From contig NZ_PYVX01000006.1 in assembly GCF_003056305.1 (NCBI RefSeq), forward strand, positions 1 through 64,000: 64,000 nt of DNA. Reading direction: 5' to 3'. Each line of letters starts with the position of its first letter. Position 1 is the first letter of the stretch. The stretch is from Halomonas denitrificans (lineage in GTDB: Bacteria > Pseudomonadota > Gammaproteobacteria > Pseudomonadales > Halomonadaceae). Under the pieces are notes generated by a model. The model was given only the letters and a program-made list of their open reading frames with translations. It made no database searches and had not been told where the DNA came from. The position numbers and the translations under genes are program-made. This document shows positions 18,794 to 29,994 of this stretch, in pieces.

Positions 18794-19762
18794 CTACTCG
18801 CTGGCGATGACCCGCTCGCGGAGCTCCCGCGGCATGGAGAAGGTGATGGTCTCCTCACGGCCGGCGAGCTCCTCGGGGGCGGTGGCGCCCAGCGCCTGCA
18901 GCCGCTCGATCACGCCCTCGACCAGCACCTCGGGAGCACTGGCGCCCGCGGTCACGCCGATCGCGCTCACGCCCTCGAGCCAGGTGGGATCGACCTGGTC
19001 GGCGCTGTCGATCAGGTAGGCCGGGGTGCCGACCCGCTCGGAGAGCTCGCGCAGGCGGTTGGAGTTGGAGCTGTTAGGGCTGCCCACCACCAGCACCAGG
19101 TCCGCGCCTCCGGCCAGCTCGCGCACCGCGTCCTGACGGTTCTGGGTGGCGTAGCAGATGTCGTCCTTGCGCGGCCCCTCGATCTCGGGAAACTTGGCGC
19201 GCAGGGCATCGATGACCCGGGCGGTATCGTCCATGGAGAGCGTGGTCTGCGTGACGAAGGCGAGCCGGCTCGGGTCCTTGACCTCGAGCTTCGTTACGTC
19301 CGCCTCGTCCTCGACCAGGTAGATCTGCCCGCCATAGGAAGTGTCGTAGCGTCCCATGGTGCCTTCCACCTCGGGGTGCCCCTCGTGGCCGATCAGGATG
19401 CACTCCTGGCCGCGGCGGGCGTAGCGCAGGACCTCCATATGCACCTTGGTGACCAGCGGGCAGGTGGCGTCGAACACCTTGAGGCCCCGCTCCTCGGCCT
19501 CCTGCTGCACGGCGCGGGAGACGCCGTGGGCGGAGAAGATCACGATGACGTCGTCGGGCACCTCGTGAAGCTCCTCGACGAACACCGCGCCCCGCTCGCG
19601 CAGGCTGTCCACCACGAAGCGGTTGTGCACCACCTCGTGGCGCACGTAGATCGGCGGGCCGAAGACGTCCAGGGCGCCGTTGACGATCTCGATGGCCCGG
19701 TCGACGCCGGCGCAGAAGCCGCGCGGGTTGGCCAGCTTGATCTGGATGGGATTGGGTTGCAT
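18794..19762 (-). CDS. ispH: 4-hydroxy-3-methylbut-2-enyl diphosphate reductase
   Basis: IspH converts HMBPP to IPP and DMAPP, the last step of the MEP isoprenoid pathway, using a 4Fe-4S cluster. The 322-residue protein has the three conserved ligand cysteines Cys17 ([12 protein letters not shown]), Cys101 ([10 protein letters not shown]) and Cys203 ([11 protein letters not shown]), and the catalytic [10 protein letters not shown] region. It follows ileS-lspA-fkpB on the same strand, the classic gamma-proteobacterial cluster, and its products feed ispB further right. Confidence 0.98.
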   Translation of the reverse strand: MQPNPIQIKLANPRGFCAGVDRAIEIVNGALDVFGPPIYVRHEVVHNRFVVDSLRERGAVFVEELHEVPDDVIVIFSAHGVSRAVQQEAEERGLKVFDATCPLVTKVHMEVLRYARRGQECILIGHEGHPEVEGTMGRYDTSYGGQIYLVEDEADVTKLEVKDPSRLAFVTQTTLSMDDTARVIDALRAKFPEIEGPRKDDICYATQNRQDAVRELAGGADLVLVVGSPNSSNSNRLRELSERVGTPAYLIDSADQVDPTWLEGVSAIGVTAGASAPEVLVEGVIERLQALGATAPEELAGREETITFSMPRELRERVIASE

Positions 19763-19803
19763 GGGGCCTTGCCTTGATGCGTGCGCATCGCGTCGGTGAA
19801 ACG

Positions 19804-20265
19804 TCAGTGGGTAGTGGCGGGCTTCACGTCCAGCACTTCCACCTCGAAGGTCAGGGTACGCCCCGCCAGCGGATGATTGAAATCCACCTCGACCTGCTCG
19901 CCCTCGATGCGCTTGATCACGCCGGGCAGCTCACCGCCGGCGGCGTCGGCGAAGGACATCACCATGCCCACTTCCGGCGCGTCGCTCTCGAAGTCCTCGC
20001 GCTTGAGCAGCTGGATGTTCTGCGGGTTGTGCTGACCAAAGGCGTGCTCCGGGGTGATCTCGAAGGTACCGCTCTCACCGGCCGAGAGCCCCTTGAGCGG
20101 GTACTCGAAGCCGGGCGGCAGGTTGCCGTCGCCCACCTGGAAGGTCGCGGGCGCCTTGTCACGGGTGGAGTCGACCACGGTGCCGTCTTCCAGGCTGAGG
20201 GTGAAGTGAAGGGTCACTTCCATGCCCTCGTCGATGCGAAGTTCCGGGGATTCCTGGTTGCTCAT
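19804..20265 (-). CDS. fkpB: FKBP-type peptidyl-prolyl cis-trans isomerase (SlpA/FkpB)
   Basis: This is a 153-residue SlyD-like FKBP with an inserted chaperone flap: FKBP start [20 protein letters not shown], central [14 protein letters not shown], and end [19 protein letters not shown]. It catalyses prolyl isomerisation; the cellular client is not well defined in the family. It lies 41 bp before ispH and after lspA, the conserved order. Confidence 0.94.
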   Translation of the reverse strand: MSNQESPELRIDEGMEVTLHFTLSLEDGTVVDSTRDKAPATFQVGDGNLPPGFEYPLKGLSAGESGTFEITPEHAFGQHNPQNIQLLKREDFESDAPEVGMVMSFADAAGGELPGVIKRIEGEQVEVDFNHPLAGRTLTFEVEVLDVKPATTH

Positions 20266-20371
20266 GGCGTGTCTCTCTGGTGTTCGTGCACTGGGTGCGG
20301 GCGCAGCGTGGTCGAAGGTCGCGGTGGTCTGCGTGTCGATGATCGGGACATCGGGGCGCCGGGCCGGCTTC

Positions 20372-20923
20372 TCAACCGCGCCGCCGCGCCCGGCGCCGCT
20401 CGGCGAAGAGCGATTCCCAGATCAGCCCGATGGCGCCGAGGGTGATGCCGATGTCCGCCACGTTGAAGGCCGGGTAGTACCAGCCGGCCACGTGGAAGGA
20501 GAGGAAGTCCACCACGTAGCCGTGCACCAGCCGGTCGTAGAGGTTGCCCAGGGCGCCGCCGATGATCAGCCCGAGCGAGATGCCGAGCAGCGTCTCGTCG
20601 GCCTTCAGGCGGCGCATCCACAGCGTCAGGCCGATGCTCGCCCCCACGGCGATGGCGGCGAACAGCCAGCGCTGCCAGCCGGGGTGGCCGGCGAGGAAGC
20701 TGAAGGCCGCGCCGGTGTTGTGCAGCAGCGTCAGGTTGAAGAACGGCAGCACCTCCACCGGCCGGGCATAGTCGAGCAGCCCGCTGGCCAGGTACTTGGT
20801 ACCGAGATCCAGTACGATCACCGCCACGGCCAGCCACAGCCAGCGCAGCGGCTGGCGCATGGGCGCCGTGTGATCCTGACCTGCCTGCCGCTCGCTCATG
20901 CGCGCCTCGCCTTGCTGGGACAT
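20372..20923 (-). CDS. lspA: Lipoprotein signal peptidase II
   Basis: LspA is the inner-membrane aspartyl protease that removes signal peptides from prolipoproteins such as BamD after diacylglycerol transfer. The 183-residue protein has four hydrophobic helices and both catalytic aspartates: Asp130 in GNLYDRLVHG and Asp157 in FNVADIGI. The ATG at 20923 has AGGAG 8 bases upstream; the frame extends further, into ileS. The N-terminal 25 residues are a polar extension before the first helix. Confidence 0.96.
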   Translation of the reverse strand: MSQQGEARMSERQAGQDHTAPMRQPLRWLWLAVAVIVLDLGTKYLASGLLDYARPVEVLPFFNLTLLHNTGAAFSFLAGHPGWQRWLFAAIAVGASIGLTLWMRRLKADETLLGISLGLIIGGALGNLYDRLVHGYVVDFLSFHVAGWYYPAFNVADIGITLGAIGLIWESLFAERRRARRRG

Positions 20924-20945
20924 CGACCTTTCTCCTGGGTGGACC

Positions 20946-23783
20946 TTAGGCAAACCGGCGCGTCTCGCCGGGACCGTCCGGCAGGTTGCTGATGCAGCGA
21001 CCGCAGAGGTCCGGGTGCTCGGCGTGAGCGCCCACGTCCTCGCGATGGTGCCAGCAGCGCTCGCACTTGCCGTTGGCGCTCTCGGCCACGGCCACCTTCA
21101 GGCCCGCAAGCTCGGTGGCCTCGGCCGCCTCGCTCGCCTCGGCGAGGGGCGCCAGGCGCACGTCGCTGGTCAGCATCACGAAGCGCAGCTCGTCGCCCAG
21201 CCGGGTCAGGGTCTGGTGCAGGGCGTCGTCGACGTAGAGGGTGACCTCGGCGGCCAGGCTGCCCTTGATCGCCTTGGCGTTGCGGGCGTCCTCCAGGCAC
21301 TTGTTGACCGCCTGCTTGACCTCGAGCACCCGCTCCCAGAAGTCGCGGCCCATGGCGGCGTCATCCGCCAGGGTGTCGAGCCCGGTGTAGTACTCCTCGA
21401 GCAGCACGCTGTCGCCGCGCTTGCCGGGGATGTTCTCGTAGATCTCCTCGGCGGTGAACGAGAGGATCGGCGCCACCCAGCGCACGAGGGCCTCGACCAC
21501 GTGGTAGAGCGCGGTCTGGGCGCTGCGGCGCGCCACGGAGTCGGCCTGGGTGGTGTACTGGCGATCCTTGATCACGTCCAGGTAGAAGCCGCCGAGCTCC
21601 CGGGCGCAGAAGCCGTGCACCTGCTGGTAGACGTCGAGGAAGCGATACTCCTTATAGGCGACCTCGATGCGCGCCTGCAGCTGGGCGGCGCGATCCACCA
21701 CCCACTGGTCCAGGGCCAGCATCTCGTCGAAGGGCAGCACGTCACGCTCGGGGGCGAAGCCGTTGAGGTTGGCCAGCAGAAAGCGCGAGGTGTTGCGGAT
21801 GCGCCGGTAGACGTCGGCGGTGCGCTTGAGGATCTCGTCGGAGACCGCCATCTCGCCGGAGTAGTCGGTGGAGGCGACCCAGAGGCGCAGGATGTCGGCG
21901 CCGAGCTTGTCCATCACCGCCTGGGGGGCGACCACGTTGCCGAGCGACTTGGACTGCTTGCGGCCCTTCTCGTCCACGGTGAAGCCGTGGGTCAGCAGCT
22001 GCCGATAGGGCGCGTGACCGTCGATGGCGGCGCCGGTGAGCAGCGAGGAGTGGAACCAGCCGCGGTGCTGGTCGGAGCCCTCCAGGTAGAGATCGGCGAT
22101 CGGTCCCTCGGCGTGGCCATGGGGGTGCGAGCCGCGCAGCACGTGCTTGTGGGTGGTGCCGGAGTCGAACCAGACGTCCAGGGTGTCGGTGACCTTGTCG
22201 TAGTCGGCGGCCTCCTCGCCCAGCAGCTCGGCGGGGTCGAGGCGGAACCAGGCGTCGATGCCCTCGGCCTCGACGCGCTGGGCGGCCTGTTCCATCAGCT
22301 CGACGGTGCGCGGGTGCAGCTCGCCGGTGGCCTTGTGCAGGAAGAACGGGATCGGCACGCCCCAGTTGCGCTGGCGCGAGATGCACCAGTCCGGGCGGTT
22401 GGCGATCATGCTGTGCAGGCGCGCCTGGCCCCAGGCCGGGGTGAAGGCGGTGGACTCGATGCCCTCCAGCGCCTTCTCGCGCAGGGTGCGGCCGTCCTTG
22501 CCCGCCACGTCCATGCCCACGAACCACTGGGCGGTGGCGCGGTAGATCACCGGCGTCTTGTGGCGCCAGCAGTGCATGTAGCTGTGCACGATCGGCGTGT
22601 GGAGCATCAGCGCGCCGACCTCCTCGAGCTTGGCGACGATCTGCGGGTTGGCCTTCCAGATCATCTGGCCGCCGAAGAACAGCAGGTCATCGACGTAGAC
22701 GCCGTTGCCCTGCACCGGGCTCTCGATCTCGTCGAAGGTCATGCCGTGGGCGCGGCAGGTGACGAAGTCGTCGACGCCGTAGGCCGGGGCCGAGTGGACG
22801 ATGCCGGTGCTGCCCTCCTCACTCTCCACGTAGTCGGCCAGGTAGACCGGCGACAGGCGATCGTAGAAGGGGTGGCGGAAGCGGATGCCGTCGAAGGCCT
22901 CGCCCTTGGCGGTGGCGAGCACCTCGCCCTCGAGGCCGTAGCGCGACAGGCACGACGCGACCAGCTCCTCGGCCAGCACCAGCAGCCGCTCGCCGGTGTC
23001 CACCAGGGCGTAGGTGAACTCCGGGTGCATGTTCAGCGCCTGGTTGGCCGGGATGGTCCAGGGGGTGGTGGTCCAGATCACCACGGCGGCGGCCTTGGGC
23101 AGCTCAGCTAGGCCGAAGGCGGCCGCCAGGCGGTCGGCATCTTCCACCGGAAAGGCGACGTCGATGGCGTCGGAGGTCTTGTCCTGGTACTCCACCTCGG
23201 CCTCGGCCAGGGCCGAGCCACAGTCGAAGCACCAGTTGACGGGCTTCAGCCCCTTGAAGACGTAGCCTGCCTCGACCATGTCGGCCAGGGCGCGGATCTC
23301 GCCCGCCTCGTTGGCGAAGTCCATGGAGCGGTAGGGGTTGTCCCAGTCGCCGATCACGCCCAGGCGGATGAAGCCCTGCCGCTGGTCCTCGATCTGCTCG
23401 GCGGCGTACTCGCGGCACAGCGCGCGGGCCTGCTCGGGCTCGAGGTGCTTGCCGTGGGTAGTCTCGACCTTGTGCTCGATGGGCAGGCCGTGGCAGTCCC
23501 AGCCGGGCACGTAGGGGGCATCGAAGCCGGCCAGGTTCTTCGACTTGACGATGATGTCCTTGAGGATCTTGTTGAGCGCATGCCCCAGGTGAATGCTGCC
23601 GTTGGCGTAGGGAGGGCCGTCGTGGAGCACGAAGAGTTCCCTGCCCTGGCGCGCCTCGCGCAGGCGATGGTAGAGGTCCATCTCCTTCCACTGTGCCACC
23701 CGTGCGGGCTCGCGCTTGGGCAGCATCCCGCGCATGGGGAAGTCGGTTTCTGGCAGGTTCAGAGTGTGCTTGTAGTCGCTCAT
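20946..23783 (-). CDS. ileS: Isoleucyl-tRNA synthetase
   Basis: This class I synthetase charges tRNA-Ile and edits mischarged valine. The 945-residue protein has the HIGH signature as HLGH (65-68, [15 protein letters not shown]), the KMSKS loop as KQSKS ([11 protein letters not shown]), the CP1 editing domain between them, and a C-terminal zinc finger with [10 protein letters not shown] and CGRC. The ATG at 23783 ([19 protein letters not shown]) agrees with the family; a GTG 13 codons upstream would overlap ribF. It lies between ribF and lspA as usual. Confidence 0.97.
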   Translation of the reverse strand: MSDYKHTLNLPETDFPMRGMLPKREPARVAQWKEMDLYHRLREARQGRELFVLHDGPPYANGSIHLGHALNKILKDIIVKSKNLAGFDAPYVPGWDCHGLPIEHKVETTHGKHLEPEQARALCREYAAEQIEDQRQGFIRLGVIGDWDNPYRSMDFANEAGEIRALADMVEAGYVFKGLKPVNWCFDCGSALAEAEVEYQDKTSDAIDVAFPVEDADRLAAAFGLAELPKAAAVVIWTTTPWTIPANQALNMHPEFTYALVDTGERLLVLAEELVASCLSRYGLEGEVLATAKGEAFDGIRFRHPFYDRLSPVYLADYVESEEGSTGIVHSAPAYGVDDFVTCRAHGMTFDEIESPVQGNGVYVDDLLFFGGQMIWKANPQIVAKLEEVGALMLHTPIVHSYMHCWRHKTPVIYRATAQWFVGMDVAGKDGRTLREKALEGIESTAFTPAWGQARLHSMIANRPDWCISRQRNWGVPIPFFLHKATGELHPRTVELMEQAAQRVEAEGIDAWFRLDPAELLGEEAADYDKVTDTLDVWFDSGTTHKHVLRGSHPHGHAEGPIADLYLEGSDQHRGWFHSSLLTGAAIDGHAPYRQLLTHGFTVDEKGRKQSKSLGNVVAPQAVMDKLGADILRLWVASTDYSGEMAVSDEILKRTADVYRRIRNTSRFLLANLNGFAPERDVLPFDEMLALDQWVVDRAAQLQARIEVAYKEYRFLDVYQQVHGFCARELGGFYLDVIKDRQYTTQADSVARRSAQTALYHVVEALVRWVAPILSFTAEEIYENIPGKRGDSVLLEEYYTGLDTLADDAAMGRDFWERVLEVKQAVNKCLEDARNAKAIKGSLAAEVTLYVDDALHQTLTRLGDELRFVMLTSDVRLAPLAEASEAAEATELAGLKVAVAESANGKCERCWHHREDVGAHAEHPDLCGRCISNLPDGPGETRRFA

Positions 23784-23793
23784 ATCCTGGGGG

Positions 23794-24909
23794 TCAGCCG
23801 TCGTCGTGGTCGGCGGGCTCACCCGCCGAGGAATCGGAAGTCACGGCCTCGCGCGCCAGCGGCGCCGATGCCAGAGGAAGAGAATCGTCGTGCGTGTCGC
23901 CCGCCGGAGCGTTCGAGGCCGCGTCTGCCGCCAAAGGGGCACCGGCAGCAGGGTGTCGTAGATAGTCGTCACCGGCCGCGGGATGGCGCAGGAAGTAGTC
24001 CCGGGCCCGCGCGAGGTCGGCGCGGATCTGCGCCTTCAGCGCCTCGAAGTCCGCGAACTTCACCTCGCCGCGCAGCTTGGCGCAGGGCAGCACCGTCAGG
24101 CGCTGGCCGTAGAGCTCGCCCTCGAAGTCGAACAGGTGCACCTCGAGCACCGGCCGCTCGCTGCCCACCGTGGGGCGCCAGCCGATGTTGGCCACGCCGT
24201 TCAACCGCCGGCCGTCGGGCAGCTCGGTCACCACCGCGTAGACGCCCTGCAGGGCCAGCGCGTGGGTCGGCTGGGGCAGGTTGGCCGTGGGCACGCCGAT
24301 GGTGCGGCCGAGCTGGCGGTCCGGCACCACCCGGCCACCCAGCCGATAGGGGCGACCCAGCAGGCGCGCGGCGGCGGCGAAGTTGCCGCTCGCCAGCAGG
24401 GTGCGTACCCGGGTGCTGGAGACCCGCTCGTCGGCGATGGTGAAGGTGCGGGTGTGCTCGACCTCGAAGCCCCGCGCCCGCCCCACTTCGGCGAGCAGGT
24501 GGAAGTCGCCGCGCCGGTCGCAGCCGAAGCGGAAATCGTCGCCCACCACCAGGTGGCGCACGCCCAGCCCGTCGATCAACACGCGGTCGATGAACTCGCC
24601 GGCGGTGAGGCTACGCAGGGCGTCGTTGAAGGGCAGGCAGAGGATGCGATCGACGCCGCACTCGCCGAGCAGCGCCACCTTGTCGCGCAGCCGGGTCAGC
24701 CGAGGCGGCGCCTGGGCGCCGGCGAAGAACTCCCGCGGCTGGGGCTCGAAGACAACCACGGTCACCGGCAGGCCGAGCCGGGCGGCCTGCTCGCGGCACT
24801 GCTCGAGGATCGCCCGGTGCCCGCGGTGCACGCCATCGAAGTTGCCGATGGTGGCCACGCAGCCGCGATCCTCGTCGCGCAGGTTGTGCAGACCTCGAAT
24901 CACTCGCAT
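23794..24909 (-). CDS. ribF: Bifunctional riboflavin kinase / FAD synthetase with a C-terminal extension
   Basis: RibF makes FMN and then FAD. The 371-residue protein has the N-terminal adenylyltransferase domain ([15 protein letters not shown], and SSTRVR) and the C-terminal kinase domain (GVPTANL, GVYAV, EVHLFDF, and [13 protein letters not shown]). The family normally ends near RDYFL. Here about 55 more residues follow, beginning with a near-duplicated phrase (FLRHPAAGD, then YLRHPAAGA) and continuing as a low-complexity Ala/Ser/Asp tail that ends DHDDG. I chose the ATG at 24909 ([10 protein letters not shown]); one at 24918 is possible. Confidence 0.94.
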   Translation of the reverse strand: MRVIRGLHNLRDEDRGCVATIGNFDGVHRGHRAILEQCREQAARLGLPVTVVVFEPQPREFFAGAQAPPRLTRLRDKVALLGECGVDRILCLPFNDALRSLTAGEFIDRVLIDGLGVRHLVVGDDFRFGCDRRGDFHLLAEVGRARGFEVEHTRTFTIADERVSSTRVRTLLASGNFAAAARLLGRPYRLGGRVVPDRQLGRTIGVPTANLPQPTHALALQGVYAVVTELPDGRRLNGVANIGWRPTVGSERPVLEVHLFDFEGELYGQRLTVLPCAKLRGEVKFADFEALKAQIRADLARARDYFLRHPAAGDDYLRHPAAGAPLAADAASNAPAGDTHDDSLPLASAPLAREAVTSDSSAGEPADHDDG

Positions 24910-25024
24910 GGGCGTCATCACGCTGGGAAATAAAGTGTTCGATTATAACGGACCGAGGGCCCCTTGACAGCCGGCGCGGCTTGGTCTTTCCCTGTGACCA
25001 CGTGGCGACGCCGAACGCGCCGCG

Positions 25025-26647
25025 CTAGCCCCGCATCCGGAAATGGCGCAGGCGCATCCCGAAGGCCGCCAGCCAGGCGAAGTAGACCACCGCCCCGGCC
25101 GCCACCAGCCCCGCCATCCAGGCGGCGCGGGTCCAGACGCTCCAGCCGAGCCAGGCCTGCCAGTCCGGCGCGAGCCACCAAAGCCCGGCCCCCATCACCG
25201 CGCAGCCGCCAAGCAGCTGCACCGCGTAGCGCCCCCAGCCCGGCTGGAAGACCAGCACGCCCTGCTTTCTGAGCAGCCAGCCGAGCAGCCCGGCGTTGAG
25301 GAAGGCCGAGAGCGCCGTGGCGAGCGCCAGGCCGGCGTGGGCCAGCGGCCAGATCAGGATCAGGTTGAAGACCATGTTGGCGACCATGGCGATGATGCCG
25401 ACCTTGACCGGCGTCTTGGTGTCCTGGCGGGCGAAGAAGCCAGGCGCCAGCACCTTGATCAGCATGAACGCCACCAGGCCGACGGCATAGGCGCGCAGGC
25501 TCATGGCGGCCATGGTGATGTCGCGCTCGGTCATGGCGCCGTAGTGGAACAGCGTGACCAGCAGCGGCTCGGCCAGCACGGAGAGCGCCAGGGCGGCGGG
25601 CAGGCCGAGCAGCAGCACGGTGCGCAGCGCCCAGTCGAGCATCGCCGAGAAGTGCTCGCCGGACTGCTCGGCGTGGCGCCGCGAGAGCGCCGGCAGGATC
25701 ACCGTGCCGATGGCGATGCCGAACACGCCGAGCGGCAGCTCCACCAGGCGATCCGAGTAGTAGAGCCAGGAGACGCTGCCGGCGGCCAAGAGCGATGCCA
25801 GCACGGTATCGAGCAGCAGGTTGATCTGCGACACCGAGACCCCGAACAGCGCCGGCGCCATCAGCCGGAGGATGCGCCGCACCCCGCTGTGGGCGAAGTC
25901 GGGCCAGGGCCGCGGCAGCAGCCCCAGCCGCGCCAGGAAGGGCACCTGAAAGGCCAGCTGGGCGGCCCCGGCGATCAGCACGCCCCAGCCCAGGGCCATG
26001 GCCGGCTCGGCGAACAGCGGCGTCAGCAGCAGCGCGGCCCCGATCAGCGACAGGTTGAGCAGCACCGGCGTGAAGGCCGGCACGGCGAAGCGGTTCCAGG
26101 TATTGAGCGTGCTGCCGGCGAAGGCCGTCAGCGAGATCAGCAGCAGATAGGGGAAGGTCAGCCGCAGCATGTCGGCGGTCAGCGCCAGCTTCGCCGGGTC
26201 GCGACCGAAGCCGGGCGCGAAGACCCACACCAGCCAGGGGGCGGCCAGCATCGCCAGCGCCGTGATCAGCGCCAGCACCGCCGTGAGGCTGCCGGCCACC
26301 GCGTCGAGCAGCTCCTTCACCTCGCGCTTGCTGCCCCGGGTCGCATATTCCGACAGCACCGGCACGAAGGCCTGGTTGAAGGCGCCCTCGGCGAACAGCC
26401 GGCGCAGGAAGTTGGGGATCTTGAAGGCGACGAAGAAGGCATCGGCGCCGTCGCCGGCCCCGAAGAGGGTCGCGATCACCACGTCGCGCACCAGCCCCAT
26501 GACCCGTGAGAGCATGGTCATCACGCTGACCACCAGGCCGGAGCGCATCAGGCCGCCCGCCTTGGGCGCCACGGCGCGGTCGTCGTCGGCGACCGCCGGG
26601 GAGGCGGGCTTTTCGTCCCGGGACTCGGGGGGCTGCTCGTGATCCAT
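25025..26647 (-). CDS. murJ: Lipid II flippase MurJ (MviN)
   Basis: MurJ moves lipid-linked peptidoglycan precursor across the inner membrane. The 540-residue protein has a polar 32-residue N-terminal extension, then the MATE-like core beginning SGLVVSVMTMLSRVMGLVRD and FFVAFKIPNFLRRLFAEGAF, both strongly conserved in MurJ, with 13 to 14 hydrophobic helices. The start has AGGAG 9 bases upstream. Neighbours rpsT and ribF match the pseudomonad order. Confidence 0.96.
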   Translation of the reverse strand: MDHEQPPESRDEKPASPAVADDDRAVAPKAGGLMRSGLVVSVMTMLSRVMGLVRDVVIATLFGAGDGADAFFVAFKIPNFLRRLFAEGAFNQAFVPVLSEYATRGSKREVKELLDAVAGSLTAVLALITALAMLAAPWLVWVFAPGFGRDPAKLALTADMLRLTFPYLLLISLTAFAGSTLNTWNRFAVPAFTPVLLNLSLIGAALLLTPLFAEPAMALGWGVLIAGAAQLAFQVPFLARLGLLPRPWPDFAHSGVRRILRLMAPALFGVSVSQINLLLDTVLASLLAAGSVSWLYYSDRLVELPLGVFGIAIGTVILPALSRRHAEQSGEHFSAMLDWALRTVLLLGLPAALALSVLAEPLLVTLFHYGAMTERDITMAAMSLRAYAVGLVAFMLIKVLAPGFFARQDTKTPVKVGIIAMVANMVFNLILIWPLAHAGLALATALSAFLNAGLLGWLLRKQGVLVFQPGWGRYAVQLLGGCAVMGAGLWWLAPDWQAWLGWSVWTRAAWMAGLVAAGAVVYFAWLAAFGMRLRHFRMRG

Positions 26648-26691
26648 CACCGTCGGCTCCTCGTACGGCGCTTGGCAGGAATAGCGGACAC

Positions 26692-26717
26692 AAAAAAACC
26701 GGCCGCAGCCGGTTTTT
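26692..26717 (-). terminator. Rho-independent terminator of rpsT
   Basis: On the minus strand AAAAACCGGC pairs with GCCGGTTTTT around a 4-base loop, continuing into seven T. It starts about 20 bp after the rpsT stop and ends before murJ, so murJ has its own promoter or depends on read-through. Confidence 0.92.
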
Positions 26718-26736
26718 CTGCTGGCGCTCGACCGGC

Positions 26737-27003
26737 TTACGCCGCGAGTGCCTTGATGCGCTTGTTCAGGCGGCTCTTCATGCGAGCGGCCTTCTTCTTG
26801 GACATCACGTCCTTGTCGGCGATGCGGTCGATGACCGGCTGCGCCGCCTTGAAGGCGTCCATCGCCTGGCCGTGGTCACCGCTCTGGATGGCCTTGATGA
26901 CGCGCTTGACGTAGGTACGAACCATGCTGCGCTGGCTCGCCTTCAGGACACGACGACCTTCTGCCTGACGGGCACGCTTGCGGGCTTGCTTGCTGTTAGC
27001 CAC
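26737..27003 (-). CDS. rpsT: 30S ribosomal protein S20
   Basis: S20 binds the 5' domain of 16S rRNA early in assembly. The 88-residue protein is basic and helical, starting VANSKQARKRARQAEGRRV. I start at a GTG (27003) with AAGGAG 8 bases upstream; a weak start is typical, since E. coli rpsT uses UUG, which supports autogenous control. The upstream leader (27004-27240) contains no other gene. Confidence 0.96.
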   Translation of the reverse strand: MANSKQARKRARQAEGRRVLKASQRSMVRTYVKRVIKAIQSGDHGQAMDAFKAAQPVIDRIADKDVMSKKKAARMKSRLNKRIKALAA

Positions 27004-27243
27004 TGACTGTCTCCTTGGAGAAAGTTGTAACCACCGACTGCGGGTGGCATTTGATAACGATTTGATCCAACAGGGAAATAAAAAATCCCCGCCGGCCTGG
27101 CCATCTTTCCCGACGGCGCGCTTGAGCGCCATCGTCTACGGGCCGTGTCTGAGAGGATGGAGTATCCTATCACGCGCCCCCTGGGCTTGCCAGCCCCGAA
27201 CGCCTCCGGGCCGACGGCCGCCAGCCCGCGCCGGGCGCGGCCC

Positions 27244-28383
27244 CTAGAGCACCACCAGGTTGTCGCGGTGGATCAGCTCCGGGGCCTCCATGTAGCCGAG
27301 GATCGCCTCGATCTGGTGGCTCGGCTTGCCGACCAAGAGGCGGGCCTCGTCGGCGCCGTAGTTGACCAGCCCCTTGGCCACGCGATGCCCCTGCTCATCG
27401 ACGCAGAGCACCATGTCGCCGCGGCGGAACTCGCCGCTGACGCCGGTCACGCCCACCGCCAGCAGGCTGGAGCCGCTGCCCTTGAGCACCTTCACCGCCC
27501 CGGCATCCAGGACCAGGCTGCCGCGCACCTGCAGCTGCCCCGCCAGCCAGCGCTTGCGCGCCGCCATCGGCGCCTGCTCCGGCAGCAGCAGGGTGCCCAG
27601 CCGCTCGCCCTCGGCCAGCCGCGTGAGCACCGCCGGCTGGCGTCCGCTGGCGATCGCCGTGACCGCCCCGGAACGGGCCGCCAGCCGCGCGGCCCTCACC
27701 TTGGTGGTCATGCCACCGCGGCCCAGCGCCCCGCCGCCGCCGGCCACCGCGGCCAGGCTCGGATCGTCGGCGCGCCCCTCGGCGATCAGCGTCGCTTCGG
27801 GGTTGCTGCGCGGGTCGGCATCGAAGAGCCCCTCCTGGTCGGTGAGGATCACCAGGGCGTCGGCCTCGAGCAGGTTAGCGACCAGGGCGCCGAGGGTGTC
27901 GTTGTCGCCGAAACGGATCTCGTCGGTGACCACGGTGTCGTTCTCGTTGATCACCGGCACCACCCGCAGGCCGACCAGGGTGCGCAGCGCCGAGCGCGCA
28001 TTGAGGTAGCGCTTGCGGTTGGAGAGGTCGTCGTGGGTGAGCAGCACCTGGGCGGTCAGCAGGCCGTGGCGGGCAAAGTGGCCCTCGTAGCACTCGGTGA
28101 GGCCGTTCTGACCCACCGCCGCCGCGGCCTGCAGCTCGTGCACCGCCGAGGGCCGCACCTGCCAGCCCAGGCGTACCATGCCGGCCGCCACGGCCCCGGA
28201 CGAGACCAGCACCACCTCGATGCCGCGACGGTGCAGCGCGGCGATCTGGTCGACCCAGCCGCCGATGGCCGCCTCGTCGAGGCCGCGACCGTCGTTGGTC
28301 AGCAGCGCGCTGCCGATCTTCACCACCACCCGGCGGGCGCGCTTGAGCGCCTCGCGACCGATCACCTGCTCATTGCGTTCCAT
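27244..28383 (-). CDS. proB: Glutamate 5-kinase
   Basis: ProB phosphorylates glutamate in the first step of proline synthesis, with feedback inhibition by proline; proline is also a compatible solute. The 379-residue protein has the amino-acid kinase fold ([46 protein letters not shown]) and a C-terminal PUA domain (about 285-370). It lies just after obgE on the same strand. Confidence 0.97.
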   Translation of the reverse strand: MERNEQVIGREALKRARRVVVKIGSALLTNDGRGLDEAAIGGWVDQIAALHRRGIEVVLVSSGAVAAGMVRLGWQVRPSAVHELQAAAAVGQNGLTECYEGHFARHGLLTAQVLLTHDDLSNRKRYLNARSALRTLVGLRVVPVINENDTVVTDEIRFGDNDTLGALVANLLEADALVILTDQEGLFDADPRSNPEATLIAEGRADDPSLAAVAGGGGALGRGGMTTKVRAARLAARSGAVTAIASGRQPAVLTRLAEGERLGTLLLPEQAPMAARKRWLAGQLQVRGSLVLDAGAVKVLKGSGSSLLAVGVTGVSGEFRRGDMVLCVDEQGHRVAKGLVNYGADEARLLVGKPSHQIEAILGYMEAPELIHRDNLVVL

Positions 28384-28429
28384 CCGACCCTCGGTTCACC
28401 GTCGGCAGGCGCTGGCCCGCCTCTCGCCC

Positions 28430-29617
28430 TCAGGGCGCGTACTCGATCTCGACGTCGTGATCGTCGTCGTCATCGAAGTCATCGTCCTCGTCGACGCGCG
28501 GGCGCTTGCGCCCCAGGCGGGCCTCGGTGCGCGCCACGGCCTCTTCCTCCATGCGTTCGCGCATCTCGCGCGCCCGCTCGGCGGCCTCCTCGTCCTCGTG
28601 CTCCAGCCGGCGCTGCTCGGTGAGCCAGCGGTAGGCGGCCTGCACCAGGGCGTCGGTGCCGTCGCCGGAGATCGCCGAGACCCGAAACACCGGCCCCTGC
28701 CAGCCGAGCCGGCGCACGATCTCGTCGGCCGTCGCCTCGCGCTCCTCGGCCGGCAGCAGATCGAGCTTGTTGAGCACCAGCCAGCGCGGCAGTTCGGCCA
28801 GCGCCGGCGAGAACTCGCCGAGTTCGTGGATGATCGCCTCGGCGGCCTGCACCGGGTCGGACTCGTCGAAGGGCGCGACGTCCACCACGTGGAACAAGAG
28901 CCGGGTGCGGGTCAGGTGCTTTAGGAAGCGCAGGCCCAGGCCGGCGCCGTCGGAGGCGCCCTCGATCAGGCCGGGCACGTCGGCCATCACGAAGTGCTCG
29001 TGCATGCCGAGCTTCACCACGCCGAGGTTGGGCACCAGGGTGGTGAAGGGGTAGTTGGCGACCTTGGGCTTGGCCGCGGAGACCGAACGGATCAGCGTCG
29101 ACTTGCCGGCGTTGGGCAGGCCCAGCAGGCCCACATCGGCCATCACCTTCATCTCCAGGCGCAGGTTGCGCCGCTCGCCCTCGGTGCCCGGGGTGGTGCG
29201 CCGCGGCGCGCGATTGGTGGAGGACTTGAAGTGGATGTTGCCGAGCCCGCGGCGTCCCGCCTGGGCCACCAGCACCACCTGGCCGATCTCGGTGACGTCG
29301 GCGATCACCTCGAGGGTATCCTCGTCGATCACCGTGGTGCCCACCGGCACCTTGACGTGCAGGTCCTCGCCGGCGCGCCCGCTCATCTGCCGCCCCTGGC
29401 CGGGCTGGCCGTTCTGCGCCTTGTAGAAGCGCTGGTACTTGAAGTCGATGAGGGTATTGAGGGAGTCGTCACCGATCAGGTAGACGCTGCCGCCGTGCCC
29501 GCCATCGCCCCCGTCGGGGCCACCCTTGGGCACGTACTTCTCGCGGCGGAAGCTCAGGCAGCCATTGCCGCCCTTGCCGGCTTCCACGATGATCGAGGCT
29601 TCGTCGACGAACTGCAT
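28430..29617 (-). CDS. obgE: Obg-family GTPase
   Basis: This GTPase is involved in 50S ribosome maturation, stress and stringent signalling. The 395-residue protein has the glycine-rich Obg fold at the N-terminus ([29 protein letters not shown]), the G domain (G1 [10 protein letters not shown]3 [10 protein letters not shown]4 NKLD) and a long charged C-terminal tail that ends in a very acidic stretch ([13 protein letters not shown]). Its cluster rplU-rpmA-obgE-proB is conserved in many bacteria. Confidence 0.97.
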   Translation of the reverse strand: MQFVDEASIIVEAGKGGNGCLSFRREKYVPKGGPDGGDGGHGGSVYLIGDDSLNTLIDFKYQRFYKAQNGQPGQGRQMSGRAGEDLHVKVPVGTTVIDEDTLEVIADVTEIGQVVLVAQAGRRGLGNIHFKSSTNRAPRRTTPGTEGERRNLRLEMKVMADVGLLGLPNAGKSTLIRSVSAAKPKVANYPFTTLVPNLGVVKLGMHEHFVMADVPGLIEGASDGAGLGLRFLKHLTRTRLLFHVVDVAPFDESDPVQAAEAIIHELGEFSPALAELPRWLVLNKLDLLPAEEREATADEIVRRLGWQGPVFRVSAISGDGTDALVQAAYRWLTEQRRLEHEDEEAAERAREMRERMEEEAVARTEARLGRKRPRVDEDDDFDDDDDHDVEIEYAP

Positions 29618-29655
29618 CTGTCACTCTCCAGGCGGCCTGTGCCGCCATGATACAA

Positions 29656-29681
29656 GAAGGCCCCGCCTGGGCGGGGCCTTC
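29656..29681 (-). terminator. Hairpin between rpmA and obgE
   Basis: A 12-bp perfect stem (GAAGGCCCCGCC / GGCGGGGCCTTC) with a 2-base loop lies 22 bp past rpmA, followed by TTGTAT on the minus strand. It probably attenuates ribosomal-protein transcription before obgE. Confidence 0.75.
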
Positions 29682-29702
29682 TCGATGCAAATGCCGGCGG
29701 TC

Positions 29703-29960
29703 TCAGGCAGAGACGACGCTGACGAACTTGCGGTTCTTCGGGCCCTTGGTCTCGAACTTGACCACGCCTTCGTCCAGGGCGAACAGGGTATGGTCCTTGC
29801 CGATACCGACGCCGGTGCCGGCGTGGAACTTGGTGCCACGCTGACGCACGATGATGTTGCCCGGGTTGACGACCTGGCCGCCGAAGAGCTTCACGCCGAG
29901 GCGTTTGGATTCGGAATCGCGACCGTTACGTGTGGAGCCCGCTGCCTTCTTATGAGCCAT
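29703..29960 (-). CDS. rpmA: 50S ribosomal protein L27
   Basis: L27 reaches the peptidyl transferase centre with its N-terminal tail. The 85-residue protein starts [22 protein letters not shown] and has the canonical [18 protein letters not shown]. It lies 34 bp after rplU. Confidence 0.98.
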   Translation of the reverse strand: MAHKKAAGSTRNGRDSESKRLGVKLFGGQVVNPGNIIVRQRGTKFHAGTGVGIGKDHTLFALDEGVVKFETKGPKNRKFVSVVSA

Positions 29961-29994
29961 TGCAAATACCTCGCTCGTTCAGGGGGTCAGCCGC

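Noticed and set aside
20898..23111. Long plus-strand frame opposite ileS
   Set aside because: Same artefact: no start signal, no motif, and complete overlap with a well-supported synthetase.
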